This document shows, in pieces, positions 25,633 through 34,045 of a stretch of DNA of 51,902 nucleotides. The stretch spans positions 1 to 51,902 of the forward strand of contig JAEWSC010000047.1 of the NCBI GenBank assembly GCA_023398575.1, in the 5' to 3' direction. Origin of the DNA: Bacillota bacterium (GTDB taxonomy: Bacteria; Bacillota; Clostridia; Christensenellales; Aristaeellaceae). Both the position numbers and the translations under genes were made by a program. Under the pieces are notes generated by a model that was not told the DNA's origin, did no database searches, and saw only the letters and a list, made by a program, of their open reading frames with translations. Position 1 is the first letter of the stretch. Each line of letters opens with the position of its first letter.

Positions 25633-26601
25633 TTACGCCATCTGCGGCTGGCGCGGCCTGTTGACTGGCCTGGTGGGGGCTTGACCGCTGAGCACTTCAT
25701 GAATGCCGGAGGCCGCGTACAATGACATACGGGCTACCGATTGCTCGGTAAAGGCGGCGGCATGGGGCGTCAGGATCACGTTGTCCAGTGTCAGCAGTGG
25801 ATCACTTGGATCGGGGACTTCGCCGGGGAACACATCCAGGGCAGCACCGGCGATTCTCTTGTCGCGAAGGGCTTCATACAGCGCCTGGCTATCGACGACT
25901 TCGCCTCGGGCAGTATTGATCAGAAAAGAGCCGGGCTTTAAAAGGGAAAGCTCCCTGCGGCCGATGAGCTTTTGTGTTGCTGAAGTACTGGGGATGTGCA
26001 GGCTCAAATAGTCGGCGGCACGCAAGACATCATCCATGTCGGAGGTATAGGTAACGCCGGGCATAGGGTGAGCATCCTTTACATCACGCTTATAGGCAAT
26101 AACATTCATATCTAGGCCGGTCACTGCTTTTTGGGCGACCAGCGAGCCGATGGCGCCCATGCCGATGATGCCCAGCGTCTTGTCTTCCAAATCTGTACCC
26201 AGCGTGCGGCGTATCTGCCAGTTGCCGGCCCGAAGACCTTTGTCATAGAGCAGCAAGTTGCGGGATAGGGCGATCAACAAGCCAATGGTGAATTCTGCCA
26301 CAGCCAGCTTGTTGGAATCCTTGGCGTTAACGACTTGTATGCCAAGTCTGGTCGCCGCCTCCACATCAATCAAATCAACGCCTACGCCATGCATGGCGAC
26401 TACCTTCAATTGCTTTGAAGACCGCATCACCCGCTCGGAGATGATGGCGTTCCTGGTCAAAATCGCGTCGCAATCTTCCACTTCTTTTGCAACCGTATCC
26501 TCGTTTGGGCTGGAGCCTTGCTTTATGTGATATCCTTTTTCCAACAAAAAAGCCATGCCCTTTTGGTGGATGGCTTCTGGCACTAATATACGATAAGTCA
26601 T
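25633..26601 (-). CDS. D-2-hydroxyacid dehydrogenase (phosphoglycerate dehydrogenase-like)
   Basis: A 322-residue NAD-dependent dehydrogenase. The Rossmann motif is GIIGMGAIGSLVAQ; catalytic Arg is in INTARGEVVD, the His in ILTPHAAAFTEQS and a Glu in FPGEVPDP-side sequence. It has no ACT regulatory domain, so it is shorter than full SerA and could act on other 2-hydroxyacids. The frame is open to 26694, but GGAGG eight bases before the ATG at 26601 fits better. It heads an operon with aminotransferase and AEC transporter and is divergent from a PucR-type regulator. Confidence 0.88.
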   Translation of the reverse strand: MTYRILVPEAIHQKGMAFLLEKGYHIKQGSSPNEDTVAKEVEDCDAILTRNAIISERVMRSSKQLKVVAMHGVGVDLIDVEAATRLGIQVVNAKDSNKLAVAEFTIGLLIALSRNLLLYDKGLRAGNWQIRRTLGTDLEDKTLGIIGMGAIGSLVAQKAVTGLDMNVIAYKRDVKDAHPMPGVTYTSDMDDVLRAADYLSLHIPSTSATQKLIGRRELSLLKPGSFLINTARGEVVDSQALYEALRDKRIAGAALDVFPGEVPDPSDPLLTLDNVILTPHAAAFTEQSVARMSLYAASGIHEVLSGQAPTRPVNRPRQPQMA

Positions 26602-26818
26602 AAGCGTAAACCTCCGCTGGCCGCTGATCAAGCGACAGAATCTTTTGCTGCAATCGTGCTTGTGTTTTGCAGAATGAATTTTCAGATAAATCATCCTGCA
26701 TTGTTATTCTATTCATCAAAAGCCTCCATGGCAATCTTCAAAGTGGATAACAAATGAACAGTTCAGTGTACAATGTGTCCATCAAACTGCAAATAGTGTA
26801 GTATTTAAGCCGATTGTA

Positions 26819-26847
26819 TTGACACGCTTTCGTTGGACAAGTATGCT
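26819..26847 (+). promoter_or_regulatory. Promoter of the PucR-type regulator
   Basis: A perfect -35 TTGACA (26819-26824), a 17-base spacer and -10 TATGCT (26842-26847), 95 bases before the start codon. The rest of the gap 26602-26942 holds the divergent promoter region of the dehydrogenase operon, where I see no clear boxes. Confidence 0.75.
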
Positions 26848-26942
26848 AAGTGCGGCGGGAAAAACCATCCTGCCGGCACGAGAGTATCTGTTATCTGCTC
26901 AAACAATGTGTGGCATCATTTGCTTTATGAAGGAGACACGGC

Positions 26943-28094
26943 ATGAGCTTTCTTGTTCGGGATATGATAGAGCTTCGCCTGTTTAGCGGCGCGAGGATTG
27001 TCGCCGGCCACCGCGGCAGTGGAAATGTGATGCGCTGGGTCAATATTATGGAGATATTGGATATGCCAGGCTCTGTGCAGGAGCATGAGCTGCTTGTCAC
27101 AACAGCCTACAGAATGGAGGATGAGCAGAAGCACAAGAATCTGTTGACTCATTTAAAGGCCCGAGGGGCCTGCGGTATTGCCATTCAACCGGGCTACTAT
27201 ATCTCCTCCATTCCAACCTACATTTTGAAAGAGGCAGACCGGCTGGATTTTCCGGTGATAGAGCTGCCCCATGACCTGACGTTTTCCCACATCACCCATG
27301 TGCTGCTGGAATGCATTGTAAACAGCGAGCAAGATGAGCTTGCCATTGATAGGAGTGTGCTTTTGCAAAAGCTATCCCAATGGGAAAAAAGTACGCCGTC
27401 CGGTGATCGCAGCACCCTGCAGGAGAGCGTGCGCTGCCTGTTGTGGCTGACTGCCATTAAGCCTTCCGGGACTGAGAGTACAAAATTGAAGAACCTTATG
27501 AATCAGGTGAAACAATTCTTGCAGCAAAAAAGCAGCCGTGTGTTCACCCACATGCAGGGTGGCGGAACGCTTTTGTACACCCAAGGGCTCAAAGCAGAGC
27601 AGGCTTCCACTGTGATAGAAGAAGTAAATCTGTTACTGTGCGAAGCAGGCCAGATGGAAAATATCAACTTGCAAGGTGGGGCGGCCATACTATTACCAGG
27701 GCAATGCAATGAAAAGGGGCTGGAAGAAGCGCTGGAGGCTGCCGAGGTAATAAAAAGTGCAGGCGCGAAAAGAGGCGTATGCCCGCATCACAACATTGGA
27801 CTGTTCAAACTGCTGACTCCTTTGGGTGGCGGATCATCTGTAAAAACACAGCTTACCCAGTTGAACAAGCTGCTTGCATATGATAAAGAGCACAATACCG
27901 CCTATGTCAAAACTATGCGGGCATATCTTACAAGTGAAGGCAATGCTTGCGCCTGTGCAGAAAAGTTGTATATCCACCGACACACGCTGAAAAACCGTCT
28001 AGAGAAAATCGACGAATTGTGCGGCATCAGTATGAATGACTATTTTGTGCGGCTGCAGCTTTCCATAGAGTTGTTGTTGCATGATTTGTTTTAA
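26943..28094 (+). CDS. PucR/CdaR-type transcriptional regulator
   Basis: A 383-residue regulator. Residues 1-125 match the PucR N-terminal ligand-binding domain (VRDMIELRLFSGARIVAGH, quoted as IELRLFSGARIVAG; then a VVTTAY-like strand LLVTTAYRM). The last 70 residues are a PucR C-terminal helix-turn-helix, ending with LYIHRHTLKNRLEKIDELCG. In relatives these proteins sense purine catabolites, sugar acids or glycerate and activate linked genes. It is divergent from the dehydrogenase-aminotransferase-transporter operon and likely controls it. GAAGGAG precedes the ATG; the promoter is at 26819. Confidence 0.88.
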   Translation: MSFLVRDMIELRLFSGARIVAGHRGSGNVMRWVNIMEILDMPGSVQEHELLVTTAYRMEDEQKHKNLLTHLKARGACGIAIQPGYYISSIPTYILKEADRLDFPVIELPHDLTFSHITHVLLECIVNSEQDELAIDRSVLLQKLSQWEKSTPSGDRSTLQESVRCLLWLTAIKPSGTESTKLKNLMNQVKQFLQQKSSRVFTHMQGGGTLLYTQGLKAEQASTVIEEVNLLLCEAGQMENINLQGGAAILLPGQCNEKGLEEALEAAEVIKSAGAKRGVCPHHNIGLFKLLTPLGGGSSVKTQLTQLNKLLAYDKEHNTAYVKTMRAYLTSEGNACACAEKLYIHRHTLKNRLEKIDELCGISMNDYFVRLQLSIELLLHDLF

Positions 28095-28097
28095 AGT

Positions 28098-28142
28098 AAA
28101 AGCGCACTGGGCAGAAAACATTTTTCTATCCAATGCGCTTTA
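28098..28142. terminator. Terminator shared by pucR-type and mmsB genes
   Basis: AAAGCGCACTGG / CCAATGCGCTTT form a 12-bp stem with one mismatch between convergent genes. On the minus strand it is followed by TTTTACTTT, so it should end the importer operon; on the plus strand the T-run is weak. Confidence 0.7.
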
Positions 28143-28173
28143 CCATAAAGTATGATACCGATTCGTCGTGGTC

Positions 28174-29433
28174 TTATACAGACTGACTCTTTCCACTGGA
28201 ATGAGGAGAGAAAAGCCTCTTGACCCATGCGGCAAACTGGGCCGCCTGTTCAAACCCATACCTGGTTTTAGCAATCACATCAAAGGCAACAGCTGTTAAT
28301 AGCACCAAGCCCTTGACAACCTGCTGCATGTACTGGTTAACGCCCATAATGGTCATGCCGTTGTTTAGCGTACCCATAATCAACGCACCGATTAATGCGC
28401 CGCTGACGGTGCCGATGCCGCCGGAGGCGGAAGCGCCGCCGATGAAGCAGGCAGCGATGGCATCCAGTTCATAACCCTGGCCTGCCAGGGGGAAGGCGGA
28501 GTTGAATCGGGCGGCACAAACCAGGCCGGCGACGCCGGACAGAAGGCCCATGTTTGTATAGGCCAGGAACAAAAGCCGCTTGGTGTTAACGCCAGAAAGC
28601 CAGGCAGCCTTTTGGTTGCCGCCAAGCGCATACAGGTGCCTGCCCATGACGGTGCTGCTGGTGATGAAGGAATACAATAGCAATATAACGCCCACTGTAA
28701 TCAATACCGTCGGAACGCCGTTGGCTTGAGCCAAGAGTCCAAAGAACCAAATCAGTGCTGCACCGACAATTACGATTTTTAGAATCAAGGCAGGCAGTTG
28801 TTCCGCCTCATAGCCCTTTTTCTTGCGGTTCACGTTGCGAAGGATTTGCAACACCGCAAAGGCGGCAGCAAGCAGAATGCCGGTCATCAGGGAAACGCCG
28901 TTCAGTGTCATTCCAAACAACGTGATGCTGCCCAGAAAATCGGGTACAAAGCCCGTGGACAACTGCAAAAAGCTGGTGGGGAAATTGCTTAATGTCAATC
29001 CCTGCAGAATAGACAGCGTCAGGCCGCGGAACAAAAGCATGCCCGACAGCGTGACAATAAAGGCGGGGATGCCTACATACGCAATCCAGAACCCTTGCCA
29101 GGCACCAATCAAAACGCCAATGCCCAGACAGACCAGCATGGTAAGATACGGATCGGCCTTCCATGTCATAATGGCGGTGCCGGCGCAGGCCATGACCACA
29201 GCCAGTACAGAACCAATGGACAAGTCAATGTTGCCGCCTGTTAAAATGCACATGAGCATGCCTACTGCCAAAATGATCACGTAAGCGTTCTGGAAAACAA
29301 TGTTGGATACGTTTTTGGGAAACAGCAGCTTGCCGCCGGTGGTAATTTGGAAAAGGATGACGATCAGCACCAGCGCAATCAGCATGGAGTATTGCCGCAT
29401 ATTGCCCTTGAATATTGTTTTGATTCCTTTCAT
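28174..29433 (-). CDS. mmsB: Multiple-monosaccharide ABC transporter permease
   Basis: A 419-residue permease with about ten hydrophobic segments, of the BPD_transp_2 family (XylH/RbsC/GguB type). Visible family features: GGNIDLSIGSVLAVV, ALGGNQKAAWLSGVNTKR (quoted as GGNQKAAWLSGVN) and GGASASGGIGTVSGALIGA. Length and sequence match the ChvE-associated GguB/MmsB subgroup, which imports xylose, arabinose, galactose and related sugars. The ATG overlaps the upstream ATPase stop by four bases, so the two are coupled. Confidence 0.93.
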   Translation of the reverse strand: MKGIKTIFKGNMRQYSMLIALVLIVILFQITTGGKLLFPKNVSNIVFQNAYVIILAVGMLMCILTGGNIDLSIGSVLAVVMACAGTAIMTWKADPYLTMLVCLGIGVLIGAWQGFWIAYVGIPAFIVTLSGMLLFRGLTLSILQGLTLSNFPTSFLQLSTGFVPDFLGSITLFGMTLNGVSLMTGILLAAAFAVLQILRNVNRKKKGYEAEQLPALILKIVIVGAALIWFFGLLAQANGVPTVLITVGVILLLYSFITSSTVMGRHLYALGGNQKAAWLSGVNTKRLLFLAYTNMGLLSGVAGLVCAARFNSAFPLAGQGYELDAIAACFIGGASASGGIGTVSGALIGALIMGTLNNGMTIMGVNQYMQQVVKGLVLLTAVAFDVIAKTRYGFEQAAQFAAWVKRLFSPHSSGKSQSV

Positions 29434-30977
29434 GCGCTGATTTCCCCCTTGCTTGCCTTCATAATATGGCCCATGATGACTTCCTGGGAGGCTTCGCTGG
29501 CTTTCAGCTCTGCGATCAGCTTTCCTTCATTCATCACATAGATTCTGTCGCACATGCCCAGTATCTCCGGCAGTTCCGACGAAATCATCAAAATGGATTT
29601 GCCCTGGGCTGCCAGGGTGTTGATGATCTGGTAAATTTCAAATTTGGCACCGACGTCCACGCCGCGGGTAGGCTCATCCAGCAAGAGAATATCAGGTTCA
29701 GTAAAAATCCACTTGCCAACCAGCACCTTTTGTTGGTTGCCGCCGGATAGGTTACCCACCAGCTGTTCCACTGTTGGTGCTTTGACGCCTAACTTTTCTT
29801 TAAGTTTATCAGCGTGGTTTTTTTCGGCATCCTTGTCCAGAACGCCTCTTTTGCTGATACGCTGGGTGCGGGCCAGCGTGAAATTGTGCTTGATGCTGTT
29901 GGACAAAACAAGTCCGTTTCCCTTACGGTCCTCCGTTATATAGGCAAGGCCCGACTGAATGGCGTGGGGGATGTTGTTCAGTTCAATCTCCCGTCCATCC
30001 TTGAGCAGCTTTCCGGAAATCTTTGCGCCATAGGACTTTCCGAAAATGGACATGGCAAGTTCCGTTCGCCCGGCACCAATCAGACCGGCAACACCCACCA
30101 CCTCGCCCCGGCGTAGAGTTATGGACACATTGTCCACCACCTTGCGGCTGGCATGCAGGGGATGAAACACATTCCAATCCCTGATTTCCAGGGCTGTTTC
30201 GCCAATACTGCTTTCGCGCTTGGGAAAACGGCTTGTCATTTCGCGGCCGACCATGCCCTTGATGATCCTGGCTTCGCTCCATTCATCCACCCCCTTGACG
30301 AGGGTTTCAATGGTTTGTCCATCACGGATGATGGTAATCCTGTCGGCGCAGTAGCTCAGTTCGTTGAGCTTGTGGGAAATGAGTATCGATGTGATCCCCT
30401 TTTCCCGTTTCAACTGCAGCAGCAGGTCCAAAAGCTTTTTGGCGTCGCTTTCATTCAGGGAGGATGTTGGCTCATCCAAAATCAGCAGCTTTACGTTTTT
30501 TGCCAGTGCCTTGGCGATTTCCACCAGCTGCTGCTTGCCCATGCCAATATCCTTGATGAGGGTGCGGGGGGTCTCCAGCAATCCTACCACGCGCATAAAT
30601 TCTTCGGCCTTTTGGTAGGTGGTGTCCCAGTTGATAACGCCACGCTTCTCCTGTTCGTTGCCCAGGAACATGTTTTCACCGATTGATAAATAGGGCACCA
30701 GGGCCAGCTCTTGATGGATGATGACGATGCCTTTGGCTTCACTATCCTTAATATTGTGGAAGCGGCATGTTTCTCCCCGGTAAATAACATCCCCTTCATA
30801 GGAGCCATAAGGATAGATGCCGCTCAGTATGTTCATCAGTGTGGATTTCCCGGCGCCGTTCTCACCGCATACAGCGTGAATCTCGCCCTCCGCCACATCC
30901 ATGTTCACGTGGCTCAGAGCACGAACGCCTGGAAAGAGTTTGGTAATATCCCGCATTTCTAGCAAGCTGTTGGACAA
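29430..30977 (-). CDS. mmsA: Multiple-monosaccharide ABC transporter ATPase
   Basis: A 515-residue protein with two ABC ATPase domains in tandem, as in XylG/MglA/GguA. First domain: Walker A GENGAGKST near residue 40 and Walker B LLILDEPTSSL. Second domain: LSGGNQQKV signature and ILLLDEPTRGVDVGA; its P-loop region is the degenerate GLIGAGRTEL typical of the family. It powers the permease encoded next. It follows the binding-protein gene by about 90 bases containing a strong hairpin (31003-31034) that may lower its expression relative to the binding protein. Confidence 0.95.
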   Translation of the reverse strand: MSNSLLEMRDITKLFPGVRALSHVNMDVAEGEIHAVCGENGAGKSTLMNILSGIYPYGSYEGDVIYRGETCRFHNIKDSEAKGIVIIHQELALVPYLSIGENMFLGNEQEKRGVINWDTTYQKAEEFMRVVGLLETPRTLIKDIGMGKQQLVEIAKALAKNVKLLILDEPTSSLNESDAKKLLDLLLQLKREKGITSILISHKLNELSYCADRITIIRDGQTIETLVKGVDEWSEARIIKGMVGREMTSRFPKRESSIGETALEIRDWNVFHPLHASRKVVDNVSITLRRGEVVGVAGLIGAGRTELAMSIFGKSYGAKISGKLLKDGREIELNNIPHAIQSGLAYITEDRKGNGLVLSNSIKHNFTLARTQRISKRGVLDKDAEKNHADKLKEKLGVKAPTVEQLVGNLSGGNQQKVLVGKWIFTEPDILLLDEPTRGVDVGAKFEIYQIINTLAAQGKSILMISSELPEILGMCDRIYVMNEGKLIAELKASEASQEVIMGHIMKASKGEISA

Positions 30978-31002
30978 AGGCTTCGCCTCCCATTTGGAAA
31001 GG

Positions 31003-31034
31003 AGAGACGGACGAGGGTTTCTTCGTCCGTCTCC
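31003..31034 (-). terminator. Intercistronic hairpin between chvE and mmsA
   Basis: GAGACGGACGA / TCGTCCGTCTC form a perfect 11-bp stem directly after the binding-protein gene. On the minus strand it is followed only by a weak pyrimidine tract, so it probably attenuates or protects the mRNA end rather than terminating fully. Confidence 0.7.
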
Positions 31035-31066
31035 CCGGTTATGTTTGTGTAATCGACTTGCTCAGA

Positions 31067-32110
31067 TTACTTCAGCTGGTCTTCGGTGTAGTATCCGCTT
31101 TCGATGAGCAGCTCTTTGTAGTTGTCGATATCGGCGAACACGGGTGCGCACAGGTAGGTGGGCACGACAAACACGTTGTTGTTGTAGGATTTTTCGTCGT
31201 TGATTTCCGGCTTTTCGCCCTTCATGATGGCCTGCACCATGCCGACAACCTTTTCAGCCAGGGTACGGGTATCCTTGAAGATGGACATGGACTGTTTGCC
31301 GGCGATGATGTTCTTGGTGTTGGCGATGTCACAATCCTGGCCGGTGATGATGGGGAACTTTTCGACCTTGGCGTTTTCCAAAGCGTTGGTGGCGCCCAAG
31401 GCGGTGGAGTCGTTGGAGCAGAGCACCGCATCCAGCTTCTTGCCGTCGGCATAGAAGGCGGTCAGCAGGGTGTCCATACGGGCCTGGGCAATGTCTGTCT
31501 TCCAGGTGGGGGTGGCAACGGTGGCAAAGTCAATCTGGCCGCTGGGGATCACAATTTTGCCAGCGTCGATGTAGGGCTTCAAGACGTCGATAGCGCCCTG
31601 ATAGAAGTAGAGGGCGTTGTTGTCGCCCGGGTCGCCGGCAACGATTTCCATGTTGAAGGGGCCAGCGGCGTTCTTCAGATCCAAGGCAGTCTCAATGTAC
31701 TCGCCCTGAATGGTGCCAACCATGTAGTTATCGAAGGTGGCATAATAGCTCACAGCATCGGTGTCCATGATCAGGCGGTCATAAGCGATAACGGGAATGT
31801 TGGCTTCCTTGGCCTGCGCAAGCACCGTGCCCAGGGAGCCGCCGTTGATGGCGGAGATTACAAGCACCTTGCAGCCGCCGGTGATCATGGCTTCCAACTG
31901 CGTAACCTGGGTGGCTACGTCATCATTGGCAAACTGGAGGTCGACTTCAAAGCCGGCAGCTTCCAACTGGGCCTTCATGTTGGCGCCGTCCTGGTTCCAG
32001 CGCTGCAAACTCTGGGTGGGCATGGATACGCCGATTTTGTCGGCCGCCAGTGCGCCGGTGAGCGAGAGGCACAAAACCATTGCCAAAAGTACCGCGATAA
32101 GTTTCTTCAT
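31067..32110 (-). CDS. chvE: ChvE-type monosaccharide-binding protein
   Basis: A 347-residue secreted binding protein. A Sec signal peptide (residues 1-22, ending GALA-AD) is followed by a mature protein strikingly like Agrobacterium ChvE: GVSMPTQSLQRWNQDG near the start, VIAYDRLI, VSYYATFDNY, GDPGDNNA, and the end GYYTEDQLK. ChvE-type proteins bind xylose, arabinose, galactose, glucose and similar sugars. No lipobox Cys follows the signal, unusual for a Gram-positive binding protein. It heads the chvE-mmsA-mmsB operon; AGGGAGC precedes the ATG. Confidence 0.95.
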   Translation of the reverse strand: MKKLIAVLLAMVLCLSLTGALAADKIGVSMPTQSLQRWNQDGANMKAQLEAAGFEVDLQFANDDVATQVTQLEAMITGGCKVLVISAINGGSLGTVLAQAKEANIPVIAYDRLIMDTDAVSYYATFDNYMVGTIQGEYIETALDLKNAAGPFNMEIVAGDPGDNNALYFYQGAIDVLKPYIDAGKIVIPSGQIDFATVATPTWKTDIAQARMDTLLTAFYADGKKLDAVLCSNDSTALGATNALENAKVEKFPIITGQDCDIANTKNIIAGKQSMSIFKDTRTLAEKVVGMVQAIMKGEKPEINDEKSYNNNVFVVPTYLCAPVFADIDNYKELLIESGYYTEDQLK

Positions 32111-32257
32111 AGTGACAGCTCCCTTTTTTATTTTTCAGGCGTACAAAACGCCTAAAATACGAATGGCAGCAGGAAAATTATTTTTGGGGTACAAAAAAAC
32201 AGACAAGACCTTTACAAGCAAAACGCTCTCTTGGACATGCCTGCACGCTGGATGAAC

Positions 32258-32282
32258 ATTATACTAACTCCAAATTAGTATA
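32258..32282 (-). promoter_or_regulatory. chvE promoter -10 overlapped by an 8-bp inverted repeat
   Basis: On the minus strand TATAAT occupies 32263-32258. The same place holds the inverted repeat TATACTAA (32260-32267) / TTAGTATA (32275-32282). A regulator bound to the repeat would block the -10. No convincing -35 is seen. The start codon of chvE lies about 150 bases downstream. Confidence 0.6.
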
Positions 32283-32384
32283 AAAGCACCGGCGTGGGAT
32301 TAATGCAATAAGTGCGCAGAACGTATAATGTGCACTGCGACATACATATGTGCCATATACCCTTGTATATTCCATAACGATCCA

Positions 32385-32398
32385 TGTGCTCGAGCACA
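32385..32398. promoter_or_regulatory. 14-bp perfect palindrome, possible operator
   Basis: TGTGCTCGAGCACA is perfectly self-complementary and lies between the divergent chvE operon and the AraC-APH gene. It is a candidate binding site for a dimeric regulator. The rest of the gap 32111-32569 is AT-rich and holds no gene. Confidence 0.45.
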
Positions 32399-32569
32399 CT
32401 TCAGTGCTTATATCATACAAAAATTTCATGTACTTGTCAATTAGATATTTTACTCTAAACTATAGAAAAAGTATGGTATTTAGCATACAGCATTCCAGGA
32501 AATGTTTTTGGGCAGCGAACATGCTATGATGTGTCTGAAATCAGCCGGCCGGCTAGAGGGATGGTTGTC

Positions 32570-33871
32570 ATGGAGAAGGCCTACATGCAACGGTGCCTGG
32601 ATTTTATTGAGGATCATTTAATGGCGGAGATCACTTTGGCAGATATCGCTGAGAAGGTTGGGTTCTCGCCCTTCCATTTCAGCCGCATGTTCCAGGGAGC
32701 CATTGGCCTACCGGTGATGGCTTATGTACTAAAACGCAGGCTTTTGCACGCTGCCTTCCATATCGCCCAGGGGATGGATGCGAAGGAGGCCGCTCTGAGC
32801 TATGGATTTGACACCTACGCCGGATTCTACAAGGCATTTGTGCGGGCTTTTGACAAGTCACCCGCCACTGTCAAAAAGCATGGCGCAACGCTGCCGCCCC
32901 ACCGGATTGATTTGTATAAAGGAGATGATTGTATGATAAGCAATGAAAGATTGAATGCTGTATTGCAGCAATGGCGCCTGAAGGACATCCCCTGCGTTCC
33001 CGTCCAGTATGAAAACAGCGGCTTCGTTTCCGATACCGCGTGGTATGTGGGACAGGAGTATGTATTCAAGGCGACCCAGAACCTGGATGGGCTGAAAACC
33101 CATGGGTCTATTGCCAGGGCCTTGGCGGGGGAGGGCATGAGTGCTGCTGTACCAATTTTGGCATTAGATGGGCGGGAATATATCAAGGAGAGCGAATGGT
33201 ACTTTTATCTGCTGCCCCGGTTGAATGGAAAGCCTGTGAACAGCAGGAGGCTGATGGAAAAGGAGTGGGCAGAAAAGGCATATAAGTTGGGAAGCTTGAT
33301 CGGCCGGCTGCATGTGGTGCTCAGCAGCCATGATGAGGAGATTGCCGCCGATGATATGGACCTTTTGGCGACGGCAAGGGATTATGCCATCGCCGGTACA
33401 AAGGCTGCAGCATCGATGCCCGAGGCCTTCTATCAGGAATACACGGCTCGTTTCTCCAAGTTGTACCCGCTTTTGCTAAAGCATGTCATTCACAGGGATA
33501 CGAATCCGGCAAATATCCTCATGCAAGGGAACGAGTTCAGCGGGTTCGTGGATTTTGAACTTAGCCAGCGCAGCGCACGCCTGTACGACCCCTGCTGTCT
33601 TGCCACCGCCATTTTGTCGGAGACTTTTCCGCAAAATACTCCCCCCTCCTATGACAAGTGGTTTGAGGTCTATCAGGCGGTGCTGCGGGGTTATGACAGC
33701 GTGTGTAGGCTAACACCCGAAGAACGGGAGGCCGCGATGTATATGGTGTTCACCATTCAAATGATCTGCGTCGCCTACTTCAGCCAAACGCCTAAGTTTC
33801 AGGCTCTGGCGGATGTGAACAAGCGCATGACCCTTTGGCTGTGGGAAAACAGGGATAGGCTGGCGTTTTAA
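32570..33871 (+). CDS. AraC DNA-binding domain fused to an APH-fold kinase
   Basis: A 433-residue protein of unusual make-up. Residues 1-110 are an AraC-type double helix-turn-helix (ITLADIAEKVGFSPFHFSRMF; KEAALSYGFDTYAGFYKAF). Residues from about 122 form an aminoglycoside-phosphotransferase/choline-kinase-like domain, with catalytic His308-Arg-Asp310 and Asn315 in HRDTNPANIL and metal-binding Asp328 in FVDFELS. An in-frame ATG at 32933 (codon 122) sits eight bases after a perfect AAAGGAG, so the kinase part may also be made alone. The start at 32570 is nine bases after GAGGG. Divergent from the ChvE importer, it may regulate it; substrate unknown. Confidence 0.8.
   Translation: MEKAYMQRCLDFIEDHLMAEITLADIAEKVGFSPFHFSRMFQGAIGLPVMAYVLKRRLLHAAFHIAQGMDAKEAALSYGFDTYAGFYKAFVRAFDKSPATVKKHGATLPPHRIDLYKGDDCMISNERLNAVLQQWRLKDIPCVPVQYENSGFVSDTAWYVGQEYVFKATQNLDGLKTHGSIARALAGEGMSAAVPILALDGREYIKESEWYFYLLPRLNGKPVNSRRLMEKEWAEKAYKLGSLIGRLHVVLSSHDEEIAADDMDLLATARDYAIAGTKAAASMPEAFYQEYTARFSKLYPLLLKHVIHRDTNPANILMQGNEFSGFVDFELSQRSARLYDPCCLATAILSETFPQNTPPSYDKWFEVYQAVLRGYDSVCRLTPEEREAAMYMVFTIQMICVAYFSQTPKFQALADVNKRMTLWLWENRDRLAF
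32918..32935 (+). promoter_or_regulatory. Internal ribosome binding site and ATG
   Basis: AAAGGAG at 32918-32924 and an in-frame ATG at 32933-32935 lie exactly at the junction between the AraC and kinase domains of the fusion gene. It could give a separate 312-residue kinase. Confidence 0.55.
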
Positions 33872-33910
33872 GATAGGCGCGCCGAAAGCGAGTGCCTTTT
33901 TGGCAGGCCC

Positions 33911-33938
33911 TTGACAATCACTCTTCCTTGCGTATAAT
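33911..33938 (+). promoter_or_regulatory. Consensus sigma-A promoter for the ICMT-like gene
   Basis: TTGACA (33911-33916), 16-base spacer, TATAAT (33933-33938): perfect consensus boxes. The 5' leader contains a hairpin CGGCGGCGC/GCGCTGCCG at about 33987-34017 before the ribosome binding site. Confidence 0.85.
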
Positions 33939-34045
33939 GGTAAAAAGACATATGAATAAACGCTCATATGAACTGAAACAACCAGCGGCGGCGCAAATTA
34001 TCTTCGCGCTGCCGTAGTTGTAAGGATGAAAAGGATGAGGGATGC

